In this document: positions 20,795-31,566 of the stretch, in pieces
Layout: every line of letters starts with the position of its first letter
How positions within the stretch are numbered: the stretch's first letter is position 1
DNA from: Microbacterium sp. 8M
GTDB taxonomy: Bacteria > Actinomycetota > Actinomycetes > Actinomycetales > Microbacteriaceae
Direction: 5' to 3'
Length of the DNA: 64,000 nt
Assembly: GCF_902506375.1 (NCBI RefSeq)
Contig: NZ_LR733284.1
Location: 1,724,059-1,788,058, forward strand
Program-made: the position numbers and the translations under genes
The notes under the pieces: model-generated
Told to the model about the DNA's origin: nothing
The model's database searches: none
What the model saw: the letters and a program-made list of their open reading frames with translations, nothing else

Positions 20795-22773
20795 TGGCCG
20801 AAGAACTTCCGTACAAGCCGAGGCCGGGGGAGATCCCCACCGACCCCGGGGTGTACCGGTTCCGCGATGCGCAGGGCCGGGTGCTCTACGTGGGCAAGGC
20901 GAAGAACCTGCGTCAGCGTCTCTCGAACTACTTCGCCCCCTTGCGCACGCTGCACGAGCGCACCCGTCGGATGGTGACCACGGCCGCGTCCGTGGAGTGG
21001 ACCGTGGTGCCGACCGATGTCGACTCGCTGCAGCTCGAGTACATGTGGATCAAGGAGTTCGATCCGCCGTTCAACGTGCGCTACAAGGACGACAAGTCCT
21101 ACCCGTTCATGGCGATCACGCTGGCCGACGAGGCGCCGCGGGTGATCGTCACGCGCAACCGGCGGATCCCCGGCGCCAAGTACTTCGGCCCGTACCCGAA
21201 GGTGTGGACGGTCCACGACACGATCGACCAGATGATCAAGGTGTTCCCGATCCGCACGTGCAGCGACGCGAGCTATCGCAAGGCGATGGCGACCGGCCGG
21301 CCGTGCTTCCCGGGCCAGATCGGCAAATGCGGCGGACCCTGCTCGATGACGGTGACCATCGCCGAGCATCGCGCCATCGTCGACGACTTCATCGCGTTCA
21401 TGGAGGGCGGCGACGAGCGGTTCACCCGCGAGCTGACCCGGCGGATGCACGAGGCCTCGGCGGCGATGGATTACGAGAGCGCCGCCAAGTACCGCGACCG
21501 GCTGGCCTCGATCGACGCCGTGCTGGGCCGCAGCGCCCTGGTGCTCCCGCAGGACGAGGACGCGGACCTGTTCGGCATCGCCGAGGACGAGCTCTCGGCG
21601 GCGATCCAGCACTTCGTGATCCGGGGCGGCCGGGTGCGGGGCGTCCGAGCATCCACGCTCGACAAGGAGATCGACATCTCCGGCGCAGACCTGGTCGACC
21701 AGATCCTGCAGCGCGTCTACGGCGAGGCGAGCGGCGATCAGGTGCCGCGCCGCGTGCTCGTGCCGTCCCTGCCCGAGGACTCCGCCGAACTGGAGCAGTG
21801 GCTGCGGGACCGCCGCGGCAAGAAGGTCGAGATCGCGGTCGCCCAGCGCGGGCAGCGGGCCGAGCTCATGCGCACCGCGACGCTCAACGCCCAGCAGGCG
21901 CTCATCCGGCACAAGACGCGGCGGTCGAGCGACTACGCCACGCGCACGCAGGCGCTCACCGACCTGCAGGACGCGCTCGGCCTCGACGAGGCGCCGCTGC
22001 GGATCGAGTGCTACGACATCTCGCATCTGGGCGGCACGAACGTGGTCGCCTCGATGGTCGTCTTCGAGGACGGCCTGCCGCGGAAGGATCAGTACCGCTC
22101 CTTCAACATCGCCGAGACCACCGATGACACCGACTCGATGTACCAGGTGCTGCGGCGGCGCCTCGCACACCTCGACGCACCAGAGGAGGAGCGCGAAGAC
22201 GTCCTGATCGGCGAGGACGGCGAGGAGCTGGTCGTGACCGAGCGGCGCAGGCCGCGCTTCGCCTACCCGCCGCAGCTGCTGATCGTCGATGGCGGCAAGC
22301 CGCAGGTCGAGGCGGCGGCGCGCGCTCTCCGCGACGCGGGGCGGTCGGACATCGCGCTGTGCGGCATCGCGAAGCGACTCGAGGAGCTGTGGCTCCCGGG
22401 CGAGGAGTACCCCGTCATCCTCCCGCGGACGAGCGAGGCCCTGTACCTCGTGCAACGGCTGCGCGACGAGGCGCACCGATTCGCGATCACGCACCAGCGC
22501 AAGCGGCGCAAGCGCGACATCGCGTCCATCCTGGGTGAGGTTCCTGGCCTCGGCGCGGCGCGCATCAAGGCGCTGCTGCGGCACTTCGGATCCGTCGCCG
22601 CGCTGCGGCGCGCCACCGCGGAGGAGATCCAGGAGGTGCAGGGGATCGGACCCGCGCTCGCCGAAGCCATCCGGGTCCATCTCGCCGGTGCTGCCGGGGA
22701 GACCGCCCCGACGCCGGTCGCGGTCGGTGCCGGATCCGATTCCGGTGCTTCGGCGTCCCCGCCTTCTGGCTAG
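20794..22773 (+). CDS. uvrC: Excinuclease ABC subunit C
   Basis: The dual-incision nuclease that cuts on both sides of a UvrB-bound lesion. It has 659 aa. The N-terminal GIY-YIG domain (GVYRFRD near 19 and [13 protein letters not shown] near 30-42) makes the 3' cut. A UVR domain lies near 210-245, the RNase H-like domain ([10 protein letters not shown]) makes the 5' cut, and C-terminal HhH motifs ([25 protein letters not shown]) bind DNA. A short Pro/Ser/Gly-rich tail ends at a TAG that overlaps the likely rapZ -10 (TAGGCT, 22771-22776). Confidence 0.97.
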
Positions 22774-22803
22774 GCTGGGACGCGAGCGAGGAGGAGAGCA
22801 GAC

Positions 22804-23673
22804 ATGAGCGCCGACCAGGGTGAGTTCCTGATCGTCACCGGAATGTCGGGCGCGGGTCGCTCGACCGTCGCGAACGCGCTCGAGGATCTGGGCTGGTACG
22901 TCGTGGACAACCTGCCCCCGCAGATGCTCCGGCCGCTGCTCGATCTCGCCAATCTCGGCGGGGCGGCGCTGCCGAAGGTGGCCGCCGTGGTCGACGTGCG
23001 CGGTCGTGACCTGTTCGACGGCTTCCCCGGCGTGGCTCGAGCGCTGCGCGAACACGGATCCGTGCAGGTCGTGTTCCTCGACGCCTCCGACGACGTGCTC
23101 GTGCGCCGCTTCGAGTCGGTCCGGCGTCCGCACCCGCTGCAGGGTGACGGCACCCTGCTCGACGGCATCCGCACCGAGCGCACCAGGGTCGCGCCGCTGC
23201 GCGAGGCGGCCGACATCGTCATCGACACCTCGAGCTTCAACGTGCACCAGCTCGCCACGAAGGTCAACGAGGTGTTCGCCGAGGAGGGCGCGGCGCGGCA
23301 CAAGGTCACCGTGATGAGCTTCGGCTTCAAGTACGGGCTGCCCTCGGACGCCGATCTCGTGGCGGACATGCGCTTCCTGCCCAACCCGTTCTGGATCGAC
23401 GAGCTGCGCGGATCCACCGGCCTGGACGCGGAGGTGCGCGACTACGTGCTCACCAGGGAGGGCGCGCAGGAATTCCTGGACGCGTACACCACGGCGCTCC
23501 GGCCCGTGCTGGAGGGGTACCAGCGCGAGAACAAGAGCCACTCCACGGTCGCGATCGGCTGCACCGGCGGCAAGCACCGCTCCGTCGCGATGGTGGAGGA
23601 GCTCGCGGCACGTCTCGGCCAGATCCCCGGCGTCGCCGTGACCGTGCGGCACCGCGACCTCGGCCGCGAGTGA
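22804..23673 (+). CDS. rapZ: RNase adapter protein RapZ (YvcJ family)
   Basis: A 289-residue nucleotide-binding protein with an N-terminal P-loop GMSGAGRS (13-20), in which the usual Lys is Arg. The C-terminal domain ([33 protein letters not shown]) is characteristic of the family. In E. coli RapZ guides RNase E to the sRNA GlmZ; the actinobacterial role is not settled. A strong GAGGAGGAGAG site precedes the ATG, so unlike its neighbours it has a normal leader. It sits in the conserved uvrC-rapZ-whiA run. Confidence 0.93.
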   Translation: MSADQGEFLIVTGMSGAGRSTVANALEDLGWYVVDNLPPQMLRPLLDLANLGGAALPKVAAVVDVRGRDLFDGFPGVARALREHGSVQVVFLDASDDVLVRRFESVRRPHPLQGDGTLLDGIRTERTRVAPLREAADIVIDTSSFNVHQLATKVNEVFAEEGAARHKVTVMSFGFKYGLPSDADLVADMRFLPNPFWIDELRGSTGLDAEVRDYVLTREGAQEFLDAYTTALRPVLEGYQRENKSHSTVAIGCTGGKHRSVAMVEELAARLGQIPGVAVTVRHRDLGRE

Positions 23674-23760
23674 GACGCTCCCCGGCGGGTGCACAGCGCA
23701 TCGGCCGGGTAAGCTGATCCCTTGCGCCGAGATCCGGCGCCGCCCGTGAGAAGGAGACCC

Positions 23761-24738
23761 GTGGCACTCACCACCGACGTCAAGGCCGAGCTCGTCAGCA
23801 TCCGGAACGCACCGCCCTCGGTGCGCGTCGCGGAGGTGACGGCGGTGCTGAGGTTCGCCGGGGGGCTGCACCAGATCGCCAACCGCATCGCGGTCGAGGC
23901 GGAGGTCGACGCGGAGCTCCTCGCGCGCCGGGTGGCGCGCGATCTCGCCGAACTGTTCGGCGTCCGTCCGGAGATCGCGCCGATCCAGGGCGCGTCCAGC
24001 CACGACGGCGCCAAGTACGCGGTCCGCGTGATCGCCGCGGGGGAGACGCTCGCGCGTCAGACCGGCCTGCTCGACCAGCGCCGGCGTCCCGTGCGCGGCC
24101 TGCCGAACCGACTCACCACGGGCTCCCGCGAGGAGCTCGCCGGCCTCTGGCGCGGTGCGTTCCTCGCCGCCGGATCGCTGAGCGAGCCGGGCCGCTCCGC
24201 CGTGCTCGAAGTCGCGTGCCCGTCGTCCGAGGCCGCCATGGCCCTCGTCGGAGCGGCGCACCGGATCGGCATCGCCGCGAAGGCCCGCGAGGTGCGCGGC
24301 ATGCCCCGCGTGGTCATCCGCGAGCCCGAGGGCATCCGCGCCGTGCTCAGCCTCATGGGCGCGACGAAGACGGCCGCCGCCTGGGAGGAGATGCGCCAGC
24401 GCCGCGAGGTGCGCGCCGGCGTGAACCGCCTGGTCAACTTCGACGACGCGAACCTGCGCCGCTCTGCGCAGGCCGCGGTCGCCGCCTGCGCGCGCGTCGA
24501 GCGGGCGCTGGAGATCCTCGGCGACGACGTCCCCGAGCACCTGCGCACGGCCGGAGCTCTCCGGCTCGCGCACCGCGATGCGAGCCTCGACGAACTCGGG
24601 CACCACGCCGACCCGCCCCTCACCAAGGACGCCGTGGCCGGCCGGATCCGGCGCCTGCTCGCGATGGCCGACAAGCGCGCCCAGGCGGAGGGAATCCCCG
24701 GCACCGAGGCGGCCGTTCCCGCCGGTCTCGACGTCTGA
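23761..24738 (+). CDS. whiA: DNA-binding protein WhiA
   Basis: A 325-residue regulator with an N-terminal degenerate LAGLIDADG homing-endonuclease fold (two halves, about 5-90 and 100-200) and a C-terminal helix-turn-helix (about 225-310, with [15 protein letters not shown] and DASLDELG). In Streptomyces it works with WhiB in sporulation septation; in non-sporulating actinobacteria it is thought to act in division. The start is GTG 23761 after AGAAGGAGA. TAAGCT at 23710-23715 is a plausible own -10. The yvcK gene usually found between rapZ and whiA is absent. Confidence 0.94.
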   Translation: MALTTDVKAELVSIRNAPPSVRVAEVTAVLRFAGGLHQIANRIAVEAEVDAELLARRVARDLAELFGVRPEIAPIQGASSHDGAKYAVRVIAAGETLARQTGLLDQRRRPVRGLPNRLTTGSREELAGLWRGAFLAAGSLSEPGRSAVLEVACPSSEAAMALVGAAHRIGIAAKAREVRGMPRVVIREPEGIRAVLSLMGATKTAAAWEEMRQRREVRAGVNRLVNFDDANLRRSAQAAVAACARVERALEILGDDVPEHLRTAGALRLAHRDASLDELGHHADPPLTKDAVAGRIRRLLAMADKRAQAEGIPGTEAAVPAGLDV

Positions 24739-24935
24739 TCCCCTTCTTCGCGGGCTTTCGTTCCAGCACGTGGAAACACGCCGGGGCGGGGCCCGCGAAG
24801 CCGTCATATCCGGAAGGATCCGGACGATCCGCGCGTTGCCGTCACTAGGATGAATGACGTCCGCCCCGTGTGCACCACCGAGCCTCGGGGGACCGGCAAG
24901 CGCCGCGAGCGCGGCGCGGATTGGATGACATCGAC

Positions 24936-25562
24936 ATGGCGATCTACACGCTGCCCGACCTTCCCTACGACTACGCGGCGCTCGAGCCGCACATCAGCGG
25001 CAAGATCATGGAGCTGCACCATGACAAGCACCATGCCACCTACGTCGCCGGAGCGAACGCGGCGCTCGAGGCGCTCGCCGAGGCCCGTGAATCCGGCAAC
25101 CTCGCCAACGTGAACAAGCTCGAGAAGGACCTCGCGTTCAACCTCGGCGGCCACGTGAACCACTCGATCTTCTGGACCAACCTGTCGCCGAACGGCGGCG
25201 GCCAGCCCGAGGGCGAGCTGAAGGCGGCCATCGACGAGTTCTTCGGCTCCTTCGAGAAGTTCCAGGCGCACTTCACCGCCAACGCCCTGGGCATCCAGGG
25301 ATCGGGCTGGTCGGTGCTGAGCTGGGATCCGATCGGCGCCCGCCTGATCATCCAGCAGCTCTTCGACCAGCAGGGCAACACCGCGCAGGGCACCGTGCCG
25401 CTGTTCCAGCTGGACATGTGGGAGCACGCGTTCTACCTCGACTACCTGAACGTCAAGGCCGACTACGTCAAGGCCGCCTGGAACATCGCGAACTGGGAGA
25501 ACGTGGCTCAGCGCTTCGCTGCAGCGCGCGAAAAGACGGACGGACTGCTGGTACTGTCGTAA
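24936..25562 (+). CDS. sodA: Superoxide dismutase (Mn/Fe family)
   Basis: Converts superoxide to H2O2 and O2. The 208 aa match the family. Metal ligands are visible: His28 (MELHHDKHH), the His in NHSIFW, and Asp and His in [11 protein letters not shown]. The signature DMWEHAFY is intact. Whether it uses Mn or Fe cannot be fixed by eye. ATG 24936 begins the conserved [19 protein letters not shown] at 24846-24851 is a possible -10, giving an approximately 80-nt leader. It lies between whiA and gap and ends at a perfect 15-bp terminator, so it is probably monocistronic. Confidence 0.96.
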   Translation: MAIYTLPDLPYDYAALEPHISGKIMELHHDKHHATYVAGANAALEALAEARESGNLANVNKLEKDLAFNLGGHVNHSIFWTNLSPNGGGQPEGELKAAIDEFFGSFEKFQAHFTANALGIQGSGWSVLSWDPIGARLIIQQLFDQQGNTAQGTVPLFQLDMWEHAFYLDYLNVKADYVKAAWNIANWENVAQRFAAAREKTDGLLVLS

Positions 25563-25569
25563 AAGATGG

Positions 25570-26673
<1,104 letters not shown>

Positions 26674-26682
26674 GCTCGACAT

Positions 26683-27909
26683 ATGACTCTGCGCACCCTC
26701 GAATCCCTCGCCGATTCGGTCGGTTCGCTCGACGGAACGCGCGTCATCGTCCGTTGTGACCTCAACGTCCCCCTTCGGGACGGGGTCATCACGGACGATG
26801 GCCGCGTTCGCGCGTCGGTGCCGACCCTCAAAGCCCTCATCGAGCAGGGCGCCCGTGTGATCGTCTGCTCGCACCTGGGCCGCCCCGATGGGGCGCCCGA
26901 TCCGCAGTACAGCCTGGCTCCGGTCGCCACGCGCCTCGGTGAGCTGCTCGAGCAGCCCGTCGCGTTCGCGACCGACACCGTCGGCGCCTCGGCGCAGGAG
27001 GCGGTCGCCGACCTGCAGCCGGGCGGCGTCCTCGTGCTCGAGAACCTCCGCTTCAACCCGGGGGAGACCGCGAAGGACGACGCCGAGCGCCGCGCGTTCG
27101 CGGAGCTGCTCGCCGCACTGGGCGATGCGATGGTGTCGGACGGCTTCGGCGTCGTGCACCGCAAGCAGGCCAGTGTGTACGAGCTCGCCCAGATCCTGCC
27201 GTCCGCGGCCGGCCTCCTCATCGAGGCCGAGCTGGACGTGCTGGACCGGCTCACGGAGAACCCCGAGCGTCCGTACACGGTCGTGCTCGGCGGATCCAAG
27301 GTCTCCGACAAGCTGGGCGTGATCTCCCACCTGCTGCCGCGCGTCGACCGCCTGCTGATCGGTGGCGGCATGCTGTTCACCTTCCTCAAGGCACAGGGCC
27401 ACCCGGTCGCCTCGAGCCTGCTCGAGGAGGACCAGCTGGACACCGTCCGCGGCTACATCGCGGAGGCTGCGGAGCGCGGCGTCGAACTCGTGCTCCCCAC
27501 GGACGTCGTCGTCGCCGCCTCCTTCTCCGCAGACGCTGCGCACGAGACGACGGCGGCCGACGCCATCGAGGACACCGCTTTCGGCGCCGCGGGCATCGGC
27601 CTGGACATCGGCCCGGAGACCGCAGCGCGCTTCGCGGAGGCGATCCGCGGATCCAAGACGGTCTTCTGGAACGGTCCGATGGGCGTGTTCGAGTTCCCGG
27701 CGTTCGCCGCCGGAACCCGCGCGGTCGCCGAGGCGCTGACCCAGACCGACGGACTGAGCGTGGTCGGCGGGGGCGACTCCGCCGCGGCCGTGCGCCAGCT
27801 CGGCTTCGCGGACGACCAGTTCGGCCACATCTCGACGGGCGGAGGCGCGAGCCTCGAGTTCCTGGAAGGCAAGAAGCTCCCCGGACTGGAGGTCCTCGGA
27901 TGGCAGTGA
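26683..27909 (+). CDS. pgk: Phosphoglycerate kinase
   Basis: Transfers phosphate from 1,3-bisphosphoglycerate to ADP. It has 408 aa. N-domain substrate residues are visible in RCDLNVP (about 24-30) and SHLGRPDG (about 64-71); the C-domain nucleotide site includes [18 protein letters not shown] and the GGGDS loop. Its stop lies 10 nt inside tpiA, so translation is coupled. Confidence 0.96.
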   Translation: MTLRTLESLADSVGSLDGTRVIVRCDLNVPLRDGVITDDGRVRASVPTLKALIEQGARVIVCSHLGRPDGAPDPQYSLAPVATRLGELLEQPVAFATDTVGASAQEAVADLQPGGVLVLENLRFNPGETAKDDAERRAFAELLAALGDAMVSDGFGVVHRKQASVYELAQILPSAAGLLIEAELDVLDRLTENPERPYTVVLGGSKVSDKLGVISHLLPRVDRLLIGGGMLFTFLKAQGHPVASSLLEEDQLDTVRGYIAEAAERGVELVLPTDVVVAASFSADAAHETTAADAIEDTAFGAAGIGLDIGPETAARFAEAIRGSKTVFWNGPMGVFEFPAFAAGTRAVAEALTQTDGLSVVGGGDSAAAVRQLGFADDQFGHISTGGGASLEFLEGKKLPGLEVLGWQ

Positions 27910-28724
27910 GTGTTGGTTCCGGGTCGTCGGCTACGCCGAACAGGAGCCGTACCCCGCTGATCGCGGGCAACTGGAAGATGAACCTCGACCACCTGCAGGC
28001 GGTCGCGTTCGTGCAGAAGCTGCACTGGACGCTCAAGGACGCCAAGCACGAGGACGGAACGGTCGAGGTGGCCGTCTTCCCGCCGTTCACCGATCTGCGC
28101 AGCGTCCAGACCCTCATCGACGCCGACAAGATCCCGTTCGCCTTCGGCGCCCAGGACCTGTCGCAGCACGACGCGGGTGCGTACACCGGGGAGATCTCCG
28201 GTGCGTTCCTCGCCAAGCTCGACGCGAAGTACGTCATCATCGGCCACTCCGAGCGTCGCGAGTACCACGCTGAGAGCGATGAGATCGTCGCGGCGAAGAC
28301 GAAGGCCGCGATCAAGCACGGACTGGTGCCGGTGATCTGCGTCGGCGAGACCGCCGAGGACCTGGAGAAGCACGGCGCCAGCGCCGTACCTGCCGGTCAG
28401 CTCGAGGTCGCGCTGCAGGGGCTCGACGCGAAGGCGGACATCGTCGTCGCATACGAGCCGGTCTGGGCCATCGGCTCCGGCCAGGCGGCCACGCCGCAGC
28501 AGGCGCAGGACGTCTGCGCCGTGCTGCGCGGCGTGATCGCGAAGGCCCTGGGCGACGAGGCCGCCGCACGCACCCGGATCCTCTACGGCGGCTCGGTGAA
28601 GTCGGCGAACATCGCCGGGTTCATGCGCGAGCCCGATGTGGACGGTGCCCTGGTCGGCGGCGCGAGCCTCGTGGTCGACGAGTTCGCCGCGATCGTGCGC
28701 TACCAGAAGCACGTCGGGGTGTGA
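27900..28724 (+). CDS. tpiA: Triose-phosphate isomerase
   Basis: Interconverts DHAP and G3P. It has 274 aa with a 16-residue extension before the core. Catalytic residues are Lys26 (AGNWKMN), His in IIGHSERRE and Glu in AYEPVWAIG; the phosphate loop GGSVK is present. ATG 27900 is preferred because GGAGG (27888-27892) is 7 nt upstream. GTG 27906, which would form a GTGA overlap with the pgk stop, is the alternative. A terminator follows. Confidence 0.95.
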   Translation: MAVSVGSGSSATPNRSRTPLIAGNWKMNLDHLQAVAFVQKLHWTLKDAKHEDGTVEVAVFPPFTDLRSVQTLIDADKIPFAFGAQDLSQHDAGAYTGEISGAFLAKLDAKYVIIGHSERREYHAESDEIVAAKTKAAIKHGLVPVICVGETAEDLEKHGASAVPAGQLEVALQGLDAKADIVVAYEPVWAIGSGQAATPQQAQDVCAVLRGVIAKALGDEAAARTRILYGGSVKSANIAGFMREPDVDGALVGGASLVVDEFAAIVRYQKHVGV

Positions 28725-28729
28725 CACGC

Positions 28730-28753
28730 GTCCCCGCCCGAAGGGGCGGGGAC
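28730..28753 (+). terminator. Terminator after tpiA
   Basis: A 10-bp GC stem (28730-28739 with 28744-28753) with a GAAG loop. It separates gap-pgk-tpiA from secG-rbpA. Confidence 0.8.
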
Positions 28754-28762
28754 GTCTCGACG

Positions 28763-28768
28763 TATAAT
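28763..28768 (+). promoter_or_regulatory. Consensus -10 box of secG-rbpA
   Basis: A perfect TATAAT 10 nt after the tpiA terminator stem; the only exact consensus -10 noticed in an intergenic position here. No matching -35 is visible because the terminator occupies that place. The leader (about 28775-28823) contains an 8-bp hairpin (28786-28803). Confidence 0.6.
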
Positions 28769-28823
28769 TGACCGTTACCCGGGATCCCGCACGCCCGTGC
28801 GGGCCCGAGCGAAAGGCCGATCC

Positions 28824-29072
28824 GTGGATATTCTCCAGTTCATCCTGCAGGTGCTGCTGGGCATCACCAGCGTCCTGCTGACCCTCCTGATCCTGCTTCA
28901 CAAGGGACGCGGCGGAGGCCTGTCCGACATGTTCGGCGGCGGAATGTCGTCGGCCGTCGGCTCCAGCGGACTCGCCGAGCGCAACCTCAACCGGTTCACG
29001 GTGGTCCTGGCCCTGGTCTGGTTCGTCGCGATCGTCGGACTCGGCCTCATCACGAAGTTCGAGGCGATCTGA
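28824..29072 (+). CDS. secG: Preprotein translocase subunit SecG
   Basis: An 82-residue membrane protein with two helices (about 2-24 and 51-73) joined by a Gly/Ser-rich loop (GRGGGLSDMFGGG), the SecG hallmark. It is an accessory subunit of the SecYEG channel. GTG 28824 follows GAAAGG. The stop overlaps rbpA by one base (TGATG). The gap-pgk-tpiA-secG-rbpA order is conserved in Actinobacteria. Confidence 0.94.
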   Translation: MDILQFILQVLLGITSVLLTLLILLHKGRGGGLSDMFGGGMSSAVGSSGLAERNLNRFTVVLALVWFVAIVGLGLITKFEAI

Positions 29073-29428
29073 TGGCTACCGGCGGCAACGCGATTCGAGG
29101 GACGAGGGTCGGCTCCGGCCCGATGGGCGAGCAGGACCACGGCTACCACGCCGACCGCATCGCGGTGTCGTACTGGGACGGGCTCGGCAACGAGACCGTC
29201 CGGTACTTCGCGGCGGGCCTGCCCGAGGAGGAGATCCCGGACATCATCGACCACCCGCACTCCGGTCTGCCGGCGGGGCGGGACAAGAACAACCCGCCGG
29301 AGATCGCGAAGGCGGAGCCCTACAAGACGCACCTCGCCTACGTGAAGGAGCGTCGCACGGACGAGGAGGCCGAGCAGCTGCTCGGTGACGCCCTCGCCCA
29401 GCTTCGGGAGCGTCGCGGCCAGGCCTGA
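29072..29428 (+). CDS. rbpA: RNA polymerase-binding protein RbpA
   Basis: A 118-residue actinobacterial transcription activator that binds RNA polymerase and the principal sigma factor and stabilises open complexes. The N-terminal tail (IRGTRVGSGP), the core (RYFAAGLPEEEIPD) and the C-terminal helix (YVKERRTDEEAEQLLGDALAQL) match the family layout. It has no cysteines, so the zinc site of Streptomyces RbpA is absent. It is coupled to secG by a TGATG overlap and followed by a strong terminator. Confidence 0.93.
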   Translation: MATGGNAIRGTRVGSGPMGEQDHGYHADRIAVSYWDGLGNETVRYFAAGLPEEEIPDIIDHPHSGLPAGRDKNNPPEIAKAEPYKTHLAYVKERRTDEEAEQLLGDALAQLRERRGQA

Positions 29429-29442
29429 GCCCTTCCGCGCCC

Positions 29443-29474
29443 ACGAGAGCCCCTGCACACGCAGGGGCTCTCGT
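29443..29474. terminator. Bidirectional terminator between rbpA and a convergent gene
   Basis: A perfect 14-bp stem (29443-29456 with 29461-29474) with an ACAC loop, placed between two convergent genes. It can serve both. Confidence 0.85.
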
Positions 29475-29535
29475 CATGTCCGGGGCGACCGATGCCGAGG
29501 GCCGTCCGATGCGGCGGCCTCGGCGCACGCGCGGG

Positions 29536-30720
29536 TCAGCGGCAACCGGCGGCTGTCTGGACCAGAGAATCCGGGGGAGAGCCGTAGGCGGACGTGCCGT
29601 TGGCGTCGTCGGTGAATCCCATGCTGATCGCCCACGCGGTGGCCCAGGCCTCGGCCGTGGTCGCATCGGTCGTGTCGTACATCGTGCGGCAGCGGATCGT
29701 GATCGCATGCCCGACCTCGTGGGCGACGATCGCGTGCGCGGAGTCGCTCGGCCAGTCCTGGGCGATCGAGTTGGAGAGCCGGATCGTGGCGTAGCCGCCG
29801 CGGTCGTACCACCAGGACGTCTCCGCAGAGAGGTATCCGTTCGACTCGCCCTTGCCGTTCACGAGATCCGACCACTCGAAGTCCATCAGGATCCCTGGTG
29901 CGAGCGAGCGCGCGAAGGCCTCGAGGTCGAGCCGGGACTGCTCCAGCGGCCCGGACTCGGCGGCGAGGGTGGTCGCGTGCGACTGCTCCAGCTTCTGGAC
30001 AGCCTGAACGAGCGCCGCGTAGTCGCCGGATACCCGGGGCTGGAACGGGGATGCGCGCTGCTTGACCTGATCGACAGCCGCGCGGACGTCGAGGACCGCC
30101 TCGTTGTCCGCCGGGACGTTCGCGCCCTCGGCGGCTGCGGCGCGGTCGGCCGCGGTGCTAACAGCCGTCGACGCAGCGGTGCGCAGAGCGTCCGTGCTCG
30201 CGCGGAGCGGGCGCTCGGCATCGGAGAGCGACTTCGTGCTGGCACGAGCGCGGGCGACGAGCCGCTCGAGCCGTGCTGTCTCGGCGTTCACGTCCCAGAA
30301 CCAGAACTCCCGCGCGCCGACGTGCGGATGCGCGCCGGGGAGGAGCGCGGTGGCCGCCTTCGCCTGCTGCGTCGCCGTGTCTCCGGCAGCACTGAGCGCC
30401 GCCCTGGCATCCGGGGGCAGCAGCCCGTCGTCGGGCACGGCGAGCACCGCGGTCGCGGCGTCGCGCACGCTGTTCACGCCGGTGAGCGCGGATTGCAGAT
30501 CGCGCGACGCGTCGTCCTGCCGTTCGAGGGTGTGGCGCAGGCCCGTGCTCGCCTGGTCGAAGCGCTGCCACGCGGTCAGCTGAAGCGCTGCCAGGCCCGC
30601 GAGCAGGAGGACGACCGCCGCAGCCGAGAGCACCCAGGGGAGGACGCGCCGCCGCGTCCGCCCGACTGATGGCGTCGCGGGCGGGGTCTCATCGCCCGCC
30701 GCCGTCTGCGGCTCGTGCAT
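29536..30720 (-). CDS. Membrane-anchored HExxH protein, putative metalloprotease
   Basis: A 394-residue protein. A short cytoplasmic N-terminus precedes one membrane helix (about 26-48), then an alanine-rich helical region (50-270, probably coiled-coil-like) and a C-terminal domain with HEVGH (334-338). A possible third ligand, Glu357, is in TTAEAW 19 residues later, which is gluzincin-like spacing. The catalytic part would be extracellular. A signal for secretion other than the anchor is not seen. I do not recognise a named family; protease activity is inferred from the motif alone. It lies convergent to rbpA. Confidence 0.75.
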   Translation of the reverse strand: MHEPQTAAGDETPPATPSVGRTRRRVLPWVLSAAAVVLLLAGLAALQLTAWQRFDQASTGLRHTLERQDDASRDLQSALTGVNSVRDAATAVLAVPDDGLLPPDARAALSAAGDTATQQAKAATALLPGAHPHVGAREFWFWDVNAETARLERLVARARASTKSLSDAERPLRASTDALRTAASTAVSTAADRAAAAEGANVPADNEAVLDVRAAVDQVKQRASPFQPRVSGDYAALVQAVQKLEQSHATTLAAESGPLEQSRLDLEAFARSLAPGILMDFEWSDLVNGKGESNGYLSAETSWWYDRGGYATIRLSNSIAQDWPSDSAHAIVAHEVGHAITIRCRTMYDTTDATTAEAWATAWAISMGFTDDANGTSAYGSPPDSLVQTAAGCR

Positions 30721-30827
30721 CGCGGTCCCGTCGGTCGGTGCCGGCGCCCGTCGCGCCGGGGGGCGATCCGCCCCCGGGACATGCTCTCACGGACAGGCCT
30801 GCCATCCGGGCGAGAGCGCGCGCTCGC

Positions 30828-31196
30828 TCAGAGGTAGGGGAGGAAACTCCGCGGAACGGTCACGTTGTCCGGCAGGCCCGTGAACAGCGGCGCGACCTGC
30901 TCCGGCCGGTATCCGGCGATCCCGCAGCCGACGGGTGTGAGCAGGAACCTGAGCTCGGGGTGGGCGGCGGCGTACTCCGTGAACGTCCGCGCCTCCGCGG
31001 CCAGGACGTCGAGGCCGCTCATCGTGTCGATGGCGTAGGTGCTGCCGTGGTGGCCGTGGCCCTCGCCCCACACCGCGCCGAAATCGCGGTGTGCGATGAG
31101 CGCGGCCCCGCCTCCGTGATGTCCCGCGGCGTTCGACCCGAAGACGAACACCTCGCCCGGAGCGAGAGCCGTGATGCGGCCCGGCGTGATCTCCAT
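30828..31196 (-). CDS. A1S_2505-like family protein
   Basis: A 122-residue protein opening with VFVFGSNAAGHHGGGAA. This FGSN-x2-G-x-HGxGAA motif typifies a family that NCBI names A1S_2505 phage non-structural protein, with a fold thought to resemble macro-type domains. A second block (LLTPVGCGIAGY) matches the expected GxG-rich loop. ATG 31196 has GGAGGAG upstream. It is next to a tRNA-Gly gene on the same strand. No phage genes are nearby, so this is not evidence of a prophage. Function is unknown. Confidence 0.75.
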   Translation of the reverse strand: MEITPGRITALAPGEVFVFGSNAAGHHGGGAALIAHRDFGAVWGEGHGHHGSTYAIDTMSGLDVLAAEARTFTEYAAAHPELRFLLTPVGCGIAGYRPEQVAPLFTGLPDNVTVPRSFLPYL

Positions 31197-31246
31197 GCGT
31201 GCTCCTCCCGACGGAGCGAACTCTACGCCGGGATGGGAGGAAGTGC

Positions 31247-31320
31247 TGGAGGGGGTGACGGGAATCGAACCCGCGCAATCAGTTTGGAAGACTGAGACTC
31301 TACCATTGAGCTACACCCCC
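31247..31320 (-). tRNA. tRNA-Gly (anticodon TCC)
   Basis: The minus strand folds to a full cloverleaf: acceptor stem GGGGGTG/CACCCCC, D-arm AGCTCAATGGTAGAGT, anticodon loop CTTCCAA with TCC at 31288-31286, and T-arm GGGTTCGAATCCC-type. The 3' CCA is encoded (31249-31247). A TATGCT -10-like hexamer lies at 31378-31373 on the minus strand. Confidence 0.95.
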
Positions 31321-31448
31321 GGGCCCTCGTCGAGCGAGGCCGGCCGTGACGGAACGTCTCGGTGCATCCATGAGCATACCTGACTGTCGGGGGTGCTCGG
31401 TTCCGTTAGACTCTTCAAGGCCGTTCCCGCGCGCGCGGGTTCCTACCC

Positions 31449-31522
31449 CGGGGCGTAGCTCAGCTTGGTAGAGCGCCCGCTTTGGGAGCGGGAGGTCGCA
31501 GGTTCAAATCCTGTCGCCCCGA
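31449..31522 (+). tRNA. tRNA-Pro (anticodon TGG)
   Basis: 74 nt with acceptor stem CGGGGCG/CGCCCCG, anticodon stem CCCGC/GCGGG and loop TTTGGGA, placing TGG at 31483-31485. The T-arm is GGTTCAAATCC. CCA is not encoded. TAGACT at 31407-31412 is a good -10, divergent from the tRNA-Gly promoter. Confidence 0.96.
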
Positions 31523-31523
31523 C

Positions 31524-31566
31524 TGCAGTGACGAGAACGATCCGCAGGATCGTTCGCGTCACTGCA
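31524..31566 (+). other. Long hairpin downstream of tRNA-Pro, in the tig leader region
   Basis: 10 bp, one mismatch, then 9 bp around a 3-nt loop (31524-31543 with 31547-31566). It starts 2 nt after the tRNA. There is no T-run, so it may be a 3' processing or termination signal for the tRNA, or a leader structure of tig. The rest of 31567-31781 holds a further CTCCAC/GTGGAG dyad and no supported gene. Confidence 0.55.

Noticed and set aside
28786..28803. A riboswitch in the secG leader
   Set aside because: Only a simple 8-bp hairpin is visible; nothing resembles a known aptamer.
30828..31522. A prophage or integrative element at the tRNA genes
   Set aside because: There is only one phage-associated family gene, with no integrase, no capsid genes and no duplicated tRNA end.
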